Notes under the pieces: generated by a model
What the model was told of the DNA's origin: nothing
Seen by the model: only the letters and a program-made list of their open reading frames with translations
Database searches by the model: none
DNA from: VFKU01 sp964411925
GTDB lineage: Bacteria > Hydrogenedentota > Hydrogenedentia > Hydrogenedentales > GCA-2746185
Length of the DNA stretch: 10,940 nucleotides
Direction of reading: 5' to 3'
Assembly (NCBI GenBank): GCA_964411925.1
Contig: CAYPNI010000132.1
Coordinates: 1-10,940 of the forward strand
In this document: positions 6,086 through 10,940 of the stretch, one piece after another
Layout of the letters: each line of letters opens with the position of its first letter
Numbering within the stretch: position 1 is the stretch's first letter
Made by a program: the position numbers and the translations under genes

Positions 6086-6094
6086 AGTATAACA
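6086..6094 (-). promoter_or_regulatory. Extended -10 element for the winged-helix/peroxiredoxin operon
   Basis: On the - strand the bases read TGTTATACT, matching TG-n-TATAAT at all but one position. The hexamer ends only about 7 bases before the ATG at 6078, so transcription would start within a few bases of, or at, the start codon. There is no good -35. With no Shine-Dalgarno present, a leaderless or near-leaderless mRNA is the simplest reading. If translation began further downstream the leader would be longer, but no downstream start has an RBS either. Confidence 0.45.
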
Positions 6095-6110
6095 GAGCGC
6101 CGCGGCGCTC
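6095..6110. repeat. 16-base perfect palindrome in the divergent promoter region
   Basis: GAGCGCCGCGGCGCTC is a perfect palindrome directly upstream of the -10 element of the - strand operon, in the position of its -35/-10 spacer. It might be an operator for a dimeric regulator, possibly the winged-helix protein itself. In GC-rich DNA a palindrome of this length is expected by chance about once in a few windows of this size, so position is the main argument. Confidence 0.3.
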
Positions 6111-6142
6111 ATGCGCATAATCGCGGCGATGGCATGGTTAAG

Positions 6143-6171
6143 TTGAACGAAAAACGCCGCTTTGTTAGCTT
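6143..6171 (+). promoter_or_regulatory. Candidate promoter for leuA
   Basis: TTGAAC (6143-6148), a 17-base spacer and TAGCTT (6166-6171) with a TG-n extension at 6163-6165 form a sigma70-like promoter pointing to leuA. The leader would be about 30 bases and contains CCCGC-N8-GCGGG (6178-6195), a possible small hairpin. There is no leucine-rich leader peptide, no T-box-like length and no Shine-Dalgarno before the ATG at 6209, so no leucine attenuation is visible. Confidence 0.35.
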
Positions 6172-6208
6172 CGTGTGCCCGCAAACTTTCGCGGGTCCCG
6201 CGTGATCC

Positions 6209-7711
6209 ATGAGCAACTACGTCCATATATTCGACACGACCCTGCGCGACGGCGAGCAATCGCCCGGCGCGAGCATGGACGCGCACCAAAAACTCGAAGT
6301 CGCGCACCAGCTCGAGCGGCTTGGCGTGGACGTCATCGAGGCGGGCTTCCCGATCGCGTCCGAGCACGAGTTCGAGGGCGTCCAGGCGGTCGCACGCGAG
6401 GTGCGCCGGCCGTACATCGCCGCTCTGGCGCGTTCCAACCGGCCCGACATTGAGCGGGCCGCGGCCGCGATTGAAGGCGCGAACAAACCGACGTTGCACA
6501 CGTTCATCGCGACGTCCGCGATTCACATGGAACACAAGCTCAAAATGACGCCGGAGCAGGTGCTGGATAACGCCGCCGGCGCCGTCAAACTCGCGAAAAG
6601 CCTTGTCGGCCGGGTGGAGTTTTCCGCGGAGGACGCGACGCGTTCCGACTGGAAATTCCTCGTCAAAATCACGCAAGCGGCGATCGACGCGGGTGCGGAC
6701 GTCATCAATCTCCCCGATACCGTCGGCTACACGACGCCCGCCGAGATCCAGGCGATGTTCGAATACATCATCGCGAACGTGAAGCAGGACGGCCACGTCG
6801 TTTTCTCGACACACAACCACAACGACCTGGGCCTCGCCGTCGCCAATGCGCTCGCGGCCGTGCGCGGGGGGGCGCGGCAGATCGAGTGCACGATCAACGG
6901 GATTGGCGAGCGCGCGGGGAACACCTCGCTCGAAGAGTGTGTAATGGCGATGCGGACGCGCAACGACAAACTGCCCTACGAGACCGGCATCAAGGCGACG
7001 GAGATCTACAACTCGAGCCGCGTCCTCAGCAACGTGACGGGCCTCGTCGTGCCGTACAACAAGCCCATCGTCGGGCGCAACGCGTTCGCGCACGAGTCCG
7101 GCATCCACCAGCACGGCATGATCGCCAACCAGACGACCTACGAAATCATGACGCCGGAATCCGTCGGCCGCGCGAAGAGCGAACTCGTGCTCGGCAAACA
7201 CTCGGGCCGCGCGGGCCTGGCCAAGCGCTGCGAGGAACTGGGCTATACGCTCGGCTCCGACGAGATCGCCGAGCTCTACAAGCGCTTCATCAAACTCGCC
7301 GACCAGAAAAAAGAAGTCTTCGACGACGACCTGCGCATATTGATGCTCAGCATCCGCGACGAGACCTTTGAGACGTATTCGCTCGAGCGCCTGAATTTCT
7401 CCAACAAAGAGGCCATGGTCGAGTTGCGCAAAGGCAAGGACGACATCCTCGCGGAGTCCGCGCTGGGCGACGGGCCCGTGGACGCGTCCTGCAAGGCCAT
7501 CGAGCGCATTGTGGGCGTTCAGGGCAAGCTCGAACAGTTCCAGATTCGCGCAGCGTCGCCCGGCAAAGACGCGCTCGGCGAGGCGCACGTCATCGTGCAG
7601 TTCGATCAGCGCCCCTTCACCGGCAGCGGTGCCAGCACGGACATCATCGAAGCGGCCGTGCGCGCGTACCTCAACGCGCTCAACAAATACCTCGCCGTCC
7701 GCAAGGGCTGA
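6209..7711 (+). CDS. leuA: 2-isopropylmalate synthase
   Basis: First committed step of leucine synthesis: condenses acetyl-CoA with 2-ketoisovalerate to give 2-isopropylmalate. The 500 residues match the bacterial LeuA type 1 along the whole length. The catalytic TIM barrel opens with HIFDTTLRDGEQSPGASM (R13, metal-binding D14), followed by GFPIAS, HTFIATSAIHMEHKL, EFSAEDATRSD, NLPDTVGYTTP, metal site HNHND (202-206) and GIGERAGNTSLEE (231-243). The subdomain with IVGRNAFAHESGIHQHG and TYEIMTPESVG follows, then the C-terminal leucine-binding regulatory domain (about 370-500, including GPVDASCKAIERI and GSGASTDIIEAAVRAYLNALNKY). Feedback inhibition by leucine is therefore expected. It is distinguished from citramalate or homocitrate synthase by the LeuA-type HTFIATS and SGIHQHG regions. 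leuB, leuC and leuD are not adjacent. The start fits the family; no RBS is visible. Confidence 0.97.
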   Translation: MSNYVHIFDTTLRDGEQSPGASMDAHQKLEVAHQLERLGVDVIEAGFPIASEHEFEGVQAVAREVRRPYIAALARSNRPDIERAAAAIEGANKPTLHTFIATSAIHMEHKLKMTPEQVLDNAAGAVKLAKSLVGRVEFSAEDATRSDWKFLVKITQAAIDAGADVINLPDTVGYTTPAEIQAMFEYIIANVKQDGHVVFSTHNHNDLGLAVANALAAVRGGARQIECTINGIGERAGNTSLEECVMAMRTRNDKLPYETGIKATEIYNSSRVLSNVTGLVVPYNKPIVGRNAFAHESGIHQHGMIANQTTYEIMTPESVGRAKSELVLGKHSGRAGLAKRCEELGYTLGSDEIAELYKRFIKLADQKKEVFDDDLRILMLSIRDETFETYSLERLNFSNKEAMVELRKGKDDILAESALGDGPVDASCKAIERIVGVQGKLEQFQIRAASPGKDALGEAHVIVQFDQRPFTGSGASTDIIEAAVRAYLNALNKYLAVRKG

Positions 7712-7726
7712 ACACCCCGCCTGCTC

Positions 7727-7755
7727 TTGACGAATGGCCCGACATCCTGTAGGTT
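7727..7755 (+). promoter_or_regulatory. Sigma70-like promoter ahead of the secreted protein gene
   Basis: TTGACG (7727-7732) and TAGGTT (7750-7755) lie 17 bases apart, fitting the TTGAC-N17-TAnnnT form common in GC-rich Gram-negatives. The transcript would begin near 7762, some 20 bases before the ATG at 7782. It therefore excludes the upstream in-frame ATG at 7734, which sits inside this promoter. Confidence 0.5.
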
Positions 7756-7770
7756 CGACTCTCTGCGCAA

Positions 7771-7777
7771 GGGAGAG
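7771..7777 (+). promoter_or_regulatory. Ribosome binding site that fixes the start at 7782
   Basis: GGGAGAG lies four bases before the ATG at 7782, a good match to the Shine-Dalgarno. The in-frame ATG at 7734 has none. The residues between the two starts would also place 16 extra, partly charged residues ahead of the signal peptide. Confidence 0.6.
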
Positions 7778-7781
7778 AACT

Positions 7782-9509
7782 ATGCCGTGGCGTCGCCGGT
7801 TCCGTTGGGGTGCGACTCTCTGCCTGGCCACCATTGCGCTCATACCGCTCGACGCGGATGCGCAAACCGTGACCTACTCGCTGGGCGCGGCGAGCGACAT
7901 GCTCGATGCCGACTTCCACGACGGCAAGGCGTCTCCGGGGTCGCCAACCGTCGTCGCCTCCGGCGGGCGAGGAATTTTGAACGCCGCAGTGAACAATGCG
8001 GGCACGAAGATGCTGTTCTGGGGGATCGACCTCGCGCTGTCGCAACAGGACCTCTACATCGTCAACGTCGGCAGTCCGTCCAGCTGGCAACGGCTGACCT
8101 CGGACAATCGGCCGTTTTCCTATAGTCCCATCGTGTGGTGCGCGGACGATGTCCATGCGTTTACCGGCTTCAGGCACTTGTTCAACACGGCCACTCATGT
8201 ACTCGTTGAGGACCATTTGCTGAACGGCTCGACGTATCTCGTGACAGGGACCACGCGCATGCCCAGCGACAACTGGGTGTTCGGGTTTCAGCTCGTCGGC
8301 TTTGGCATCCTGCGCGCCTATCCAGTGCTGGAAGACGGCCAGGGCGATTCCAATCGATCCATCCGGGCGATCACGAACTTTACCATCGGCCCCAACGAGG
8401 GGCTGGGCTTCGTCGTGCCGACGCGGGACGGGGATTCCATCGTGTTTACGCTGTCGAACGGCACGGGCACGCCCGACATCAGCGACGTCTACCGGCTGAG
8501 CGGCGTTAACGACATCATCGCAGGGAACACGGCTCCCCCGACCCTGTTCACCGATCCGCGCGTCGCGGAGATCCGCGCGAGCGCCACGGGAAACTTCGTC
8601 TCCGTGCCAAGCTTCAGCTTCGACGGATCGCTCGTCTTCACCAGCGAGGACTACAACAACGTCTTCGAAAGCAACGACTTCTTCAACACGCTGGCGCTCG
8701 GCGACTGGGACATCAACTATTCGAACAGCGACGGGACGGGGTTCGTGCGCCTGGTCAGCGCGGACGCGCAGGGGACGACGATCCCCTTTCCGACCGGCAA
8801 CCGCATTCACTACGTGACGGTGCCCTCGGGCGAGACCGCCGCGCACATCTTCGCGACGACGCTCGTCGCCGCAAACGACATTGACGCCGAGACCGATCCC
8901 CTGCCGGAAGGCGGAACCACGGCCGTCATCGACGGGAACGTCGAGCCGCTGCCGTTCGTGCTGACCGACAGCGCGATTCAGACCACGGCCGACGTGACCG
9001 TCGCGGACGCGAGCGGGACCACAGTCGTGCTGCCCGAGGACCAGGTCATCAATTTTCCCGACGGTTCCGGGGCGACGTCGATTACGATTGTCACGCCGAT
9101 CGACCCCGTCGCTCCGGTTGCGCTACCCGATCCGCAGATCGCGATTCCGGTCATCCGCGATTTCGGCCCGGAGGGCACGCAGTTTTTCCCGCCGATCACG
9201 ATCACGATTACGTATACCGACGGCGAGATCGCGCTAATCGAGGACGAGAGCGCGATGATCCCGTATCTCTACAATGCCGGCACCTCGATGTTCGAGCCGG
9301 TGGAAGCCCAGTTCCTGCCGAGCGTGGTGGTGGACACGGTCAACAACACGCTCTCGTTCCAGACGGACCACTTCTCGGTCTACGGCATGGGGGGCGCATC
9401 GATCGTGACCGTGCCGCTGCGGCCGTGGGCGGCGGCCCTACTTTCGGCCGCGCTCGCGCTACTGCTCGCATGGTCGGCGCGGCCGTCGCGACGGCGAGGC
9501 CGGGGCTAG
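7782..9509 (+). CDS. Secreted protein with TolB-like and ZU5-like segments and exosortase-type C-terminal tail; function unknown
   Basis: A 575-residue exported protein. Signal peptide: MPWRRRFRW, a hydrophobic core and a likely cleavage after DADA (A27|Q28). The mature N-terminal part (about 30-365) shows beta-propeller-like, TolB/WD40-like strands, for example VPSFSFDGSLVFTSEDYNN (about 275-293). Residues about 404-534 look like a ZU5-like beta-sandwich ending in NNTLSFQTDHFSVYG, a module often found just before C-terminal sorting signals in bacterial and archaeal surface proteins. The tail (544-575) is a short Pro-containing motif VPLRPW, a hydrophobic helix (about 549-565) and an Arg-rich end (RRRGRG), the layout of exosortase-type (PEP-CTERM/IPTL-like) signals. 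It is therefore probably cell-surface or envelope-anchored after processing. No exosortase is in the window. It has its own promoter and RBS and low similarity to known enzymes; no active site is recognisable. Confidence 0.85.
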   Translation: MPWRRRFRWGATLCLATIALIPLDADAQTVTYSLGAASDMLDADFHDGKASPGSPTVVASGGRGILNAAVNNAGTKMLFWGIDLALSQQDLYIVNVGSPSSWQRLTSDNRPFSYSPIVWCADDVHAFTGFRHLFNTATHVLVEDHLLNGSTYLVTGTTRMPSDNWVFGFQLVGFGILRAYPVLEDGQGDSNRSIRAITNFTIGPNEGLGFVVPTRDGDSIVFTLSNGTGTPDISDVYRLSGVNDIIAGNTAPPTLFTDPRVAEIRASATGNFVSVPSFSFDGSLVFTSEDYNNVFESNDFFNTLALGDWDINYSNSDGTGFVRLVSADAQGTTIPFPTGNRIHYVTVPSGETAAHIFATTLVAANDIDAETDPLPEGGTTAVIDGNVEPLPFVLTDSAIQTTADVTVADASGTTVVLPEDQVINFPDGSGATSITIVTPIDPVAPVALPDPQIAIPVIRDFGPEGTQFFPPITITITYTDGEIALIEDESAMIPYLYNAGTSMFEPVEAQFLPSVVVDTVNNTLSFQTDHFSVYGMGGASIVTVPLRPWAAALLSAALALLLAWSARPSRRRGRG

Positions 9510-9538
9510 CCGCCGGGGATCCGCGCGTTGCCGTGAAT

Positions 9539-9568
9539 TTGAGCGCCACGGCGTGTGCGTGCTATATT
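9539..9568 (+). promoter_or_regulatory. Promoter for rpmE-prfA cluster
   Basis: TTGAGC (9539-9544), an 18-base spacer and TATATT (9563-9568) with a TG-n extension (TGC before the hexamer) make the best promoter match in the window. A start near 9575 gives a leader of about 48 bases before the GTG at 9623. The leader includes CCCC-GAG-GGGG (about 9578-9588), a compact hairpin candidate. E. coli bL31 is reported to control its own mRNA through the leader; whether this leader does so is not shown. Confidence 0.6.
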
Positions 9569-9610
9569 CCGTCGTTTCCCCGAGGGGGATCGCGGGGCCG
9601 TCGTCCCGCA

Positions 9611-9615
9611 GGGAG
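9611..9615 (+). promoter_or_regulatory. Ribosome binding site fixing the GTG start of rpmE
   Basis: GGGAG lies seven bases before the GTG at 9623. Reading from this GTG gives a protein whose N-terminus and 70-residue length match bL31 exactly, so the upstream open frame is not used. Confidence 0.75.
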
Positions 9616-9622
9616 CCATCCA

Positions 9623-9835
9623 GTGAAGAGCGAAGGCCATCCAGACTACGTCGCGTGCAAGATCACGTGCGCGTGCGGCAATGTGATTGACACCCGGGCG
9701 ACGAAGCCCGAAATCCACGTCGAGATTTGCTCGAACTGCCACCCGTTCTTCACGGGCAAGCAGCGCTTCGTCGATACCGAGGGCCGCGTCGAGCGCTTCC
9801 GCAAGAAGTACGCGAAAACCACCTCCAAGAAGTAG
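9623..9835 (+). CDS. rpmE: Ribosomal protein bL31, zinc-binding (C+) type
   Basis: A 70-residue large-subunit protein that bridges the 50S central protuberance and the 30S head. The start is GTG, set by the GGGAG upstream. The sequence aligns with E. coli L31 over its length: KSEGHPDYVACKITCACGN, then EICSNCHPFFTGKQRFVDTEGRVERFRKKY. The zinc ligands are C16, C18, C36 and C39, so it is the zinc-containing form rather than the C-minus YkgM type used under zinc shortage. C12 is an extra cysteine. It is followed by prfA after 15 bases, the common bacterial rpmE-prfA-prmC order. Confidence 0.95.
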   Translation: MKSEGHPDYVACKITCACGNVIDTRATKPEIHVEICSNCHPFFTGKQRFVDTEGRVERFRKKYAKTTSKK

Positions 9836-9850
9836 CTCTCCCAATCCCGC

Positions 9851-10927
9851 ATGGAGCCTCTGATGCGCCAGAAGCTCCTCGGCATTGTGGAGGAGCACCG
9901 TCGCCTCGGCGATCGCATGGCTGACCCGGCCGTCGCGTCCGACCGCGACGCCTATCGCGACGCCGCGCGCAAACACGCCGGACTCTCCGATCTCGTCGGG
10001 CGGTTCGCCGCGTTCGAGCGGGACGAAGCGGAGCTCGCGAGCGCCGAGGAACTTCTGCGCGACACGGCCGACGCCGAACTGCGCTCGATGGCGCACGAGG
10101 AAAAGGCGCGGCTTGAGCCGCTACTCGCCGAACACGAGGAAGCGCTCAAGGTCCTGCTGTTGCCCAAAGATCCTAACGACGAGCGAAATACCATCGTCGA
10201 GATCCGCGCGGGGACCGGCGGGGAGGAGGCGAGCCTCTTCGCCGCGGACTTGTACCGGGCGTACACCCGTTTCGCCGAGGGCAAGGGGTGGCGAGTCGAG
10301 ATTCTCTCCAGCCACGAATCGGGCATGGGGGGTTTCAAAGAGATCATTTTCAAGCTCTCGGGCGATGCCGTGTTCAGCCAGATGAAGTTTGAGGGCGGCG
10401 TGCACCGCGTGCAACGCGTGCCCGAGACCGAGGCGCAGGGGCGCATTCACACGTCCGCGGTGACGGTCGCCGTGCTGCCCGAGGCCGAAGACGTGGAAAT
10501 CGAGGTGGCGGAGAAGGACATCACGGTGGACGTCTACCGCTCATCCGGCCCGGGCGGGCAGAGCGTCAACACGACGGACTCGGCCGTCCGCGTGACGCAC
10601 AAGCCGACCGGCCTCGTGGTGACCTGCCAGGACGAGAAATCGCAGCACAAGAACAAGGCCAAGGCGCTGCAAATCCTCAAAGCGCGGCTCTACGCGCGCA
10701 TGCAGGCCGAGGAGGACGCGAAGCGATCGGCCGAGCGCAAGGGCCAGGTGGGCACCGGCGACCGCAGCGAGCGCATCCGCACGTATAGCTTCCCGCAGAA
10801 TCGCGTGACCGATCACCGGATCAACCTGACGCTCTACCGCCTCGAAACCGTGATGGAAGGCGACTTCCAGGAACTCATCGACGCGCTGATCGCGGCCGAC
10901 CGCGCGGCGCAACTCGCGGAGGCGTGA
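9851..10927 (+). CDS. prfA: Peptide chain release factor 1
   Basis: Class I release factor that reads UAA and UAG and triggers peptide release in the ribosomal A site. The 358 residues cover the whole family. The stop-reading tripeptide of RF1 type is PET (191-193, in QRVPETEAQGRIHTS), against SPF in RF2. The catalytic GGQ is at 235-237 (SSGPGGQSVNTTDSAVR); its glutamine is normally methylated by PrmC. Also seen is IVEIRAGTGGEEASLFA and the C-terminal QNRVTDHRINLTLY. Start choice is open. ATG 9851 gives the E. coli length (K8-L9 aligned) but has a pyrimidine-rich upstream with no RBS. ATG 9863 has GGAG six bases ahead. The stop codon overlaps the next ATG by one base, and a GGAGG lies in its last codons, so prmC is translationally coupled. 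Confidence 0.97.
   Translation: MEPLMRQKLLGIVEEHRRLGDRMADPAVASDRDAYRDAARKHAGLSDLVGRFAAFERDEAELASAEELLRDTADAELRSMAHEEKARLEPLLAEHEEALKVLLLPKDPNDERNTIVEIRAGTGGEEASLFAADLYRAYTRFAEGKGWRVEILSSHESGMGGFKEIIFKLSGDAVFSQMKFEGGVHRVQRVPETEAQGRIHTSAVTVAVLPEAEDVEIEVAEKDITVDVYRSSGPGGQSVNTTDSAVRVTHKPTGLVVTCQDEKSQHKNKAKALQILKARLYARMQAEEDAKRSAERKGQVGTGDRSERIRTYSFPQNRVTDHRINLTLYRLETVMEGDFQELIDALIAADRAAQLAEA
9853..9856 (+). promoter_or_regulatory. Shine-Dalgarno for the alternative prfA start at 9863
   Basis: GGAG lies six bases before the second in-frame ATG (9863), whereas nothing comparable precedes the first (9851). The four residues between are MEPL. Both starts are compatible with the family, so either could be used. 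Confidence 0.4.
10918..10922 (+). promoter_or_regulatory. Shine-Dalgarno for the gene after prfA
   Basis: GGAGG lies four bases before the ATG at 10927, inside the last codons of prfA. It supports a real start there. Confidence 0.6.
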
Positions 10928-10940
10928 TGCCGGCGGTGGC
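10927..10940 (+). CDS. Start of a downstream gene, probably prmC (partial)
   Basis: The ATG shares its A with the prfA stop codon (TGATG) and follows a GGAGG. Only MPAV and two bases of a fifth codon are visible, too little to identify. prmC (hemK), the methyltransferase that modifies the GGQ glutamine of release factors, follows prfA in very many bacteria. That context is the only ground for the name. Confidence 0.5.

Noticed and set aside
6178..6201. CCCGC/GCGGG/CCCGC alternative pairing in the leuA leader as a riboswitch or attenuator
   Set aside because: Stems are only 5 bases, the leader is about 30 bases, and there is no T-run or leader peptide.
7734..7781. Upstream in-frame ATG of the secreted protein
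   Set aside because: It sits between the -35 and -10 of a good promoter, has no RBS and would push the signal peptide inward by 16 residues.
5555..7843. Very long - strand open frame (762 codons) antisense to leuA and overlapping the winged-helix gene
   Set aside because: It lies opposite the textbook leuA and the in-frame winged-helix gene. Its product is rich in Arg/Ala/His/Val with no domain. Long antisense frames are expected in GC-rich coding DNA.
7680..8846. Long - strand open frame (388 codons) opposite the secreted protein gene
   Set aside because: The + strand has a promoter, an RBS, a signal peptide and a coherent domain layout. The - strand product is low-complexity with no recognisable features.
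9490..9520. GC-rich palindromic patch at the end of the secreted protein gene as a terminator
   Set aside because: It has no T-run, and the pairings involve the Arg-rich coding tail and vary with the chosen frame.
9425..9622. Open frame extending rpmE by 66 codons into the previous gene
   Set aside because: The family length, RBS and promoter position all place the start at GTG 9623.
1..10940. CRISPR arrays, tRNA or rRNA genes, toxin-antitoxin pairs, insertion sequences or phage genes
   Set aside because: None is visible. No direct-repeat array, no transposase or integrase motifs, and the coding density is taken up by identified genes.

Overview
The window is a GC-rich, densely coded bacterial chromosomal segment. 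It holds eleven protein genes, two of them cut by the window edges. It has no rRNA, tRNA, CRISPR array, integrase or transposase. The predicted N-terminally anchored L,D-transpeptidase, a lipoprotein, a secreted protein with an exosortase-type C-terminal tail, a c-di-GMP synthase and a Hanks-type kinase together suggest a Gram-negative, probably uncultured lineage (delta-proteobacterial, Hydrogenedentes/PVC-like or similar). Nothing here fixes the phylum.

Region 1 (1-4671, all + strand). The 3' end of a MoxR-type AAA+ ATPase gene is followed by a compact Hanks-type Ser/Thr kinase. Next come a membrane-anchored TPR-LysM-YkuD L,D-transpeptidase, a GAF-GGDEF diguanylate cyclase and a small predicted lipoprotein that overlaps the cyclase by 11 bases. 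Spacing suggests one or two transcripts joining phospho-signalling, c-di-GMP and peptidoglycan cross-linking. A candidate extended -10 element lies in the end of the MoxR gene.

Region 2 (4672-4971). This is a 300-base convergent intergenic stretch. It carries two copies of a REP-like palindrome forming a perfect 28-base inverted repeat, plus two smaller hairpins.

Region 3 (4972-6078, - strand). A winged-helix-like protein of unknown function is followed 27 bases downstream by a PrxQ/Bcp peroxiredoxin, probably as a two-gene operon. A strong extended -10 element sits almost on the start codon of the first gene, suggesting a leaderless or near-leaderless mRNA.

Region 4 (6079-9509). A divergent 130-base promoter region separates region 3 from leuA (2-isopropylmalate synthase), which stands without leuB/C/D. 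After leuA, its own sigma70-like promoter precedes a secreted protein with TolB-like and ZU5-like segments and a C-terminal sorting-signal-like tail.

Region 5 (9510-10940). This is the conserved translation cluster rpmE (ribosomal protein bL31, GTG start) - prfA (RF1) - probable prmC start, with a good promoter ahead of rpmE.

Most of the window is ordinary housekeeping. The points worth a second look are the kinase/L,D-transpeptidase/cyclase/lipoprotein cassette, the variant transpeptidase active-site motif, the peroxiredoxin's displaced second cysteine, the orphan surface protein, and the inverted REP doublet.
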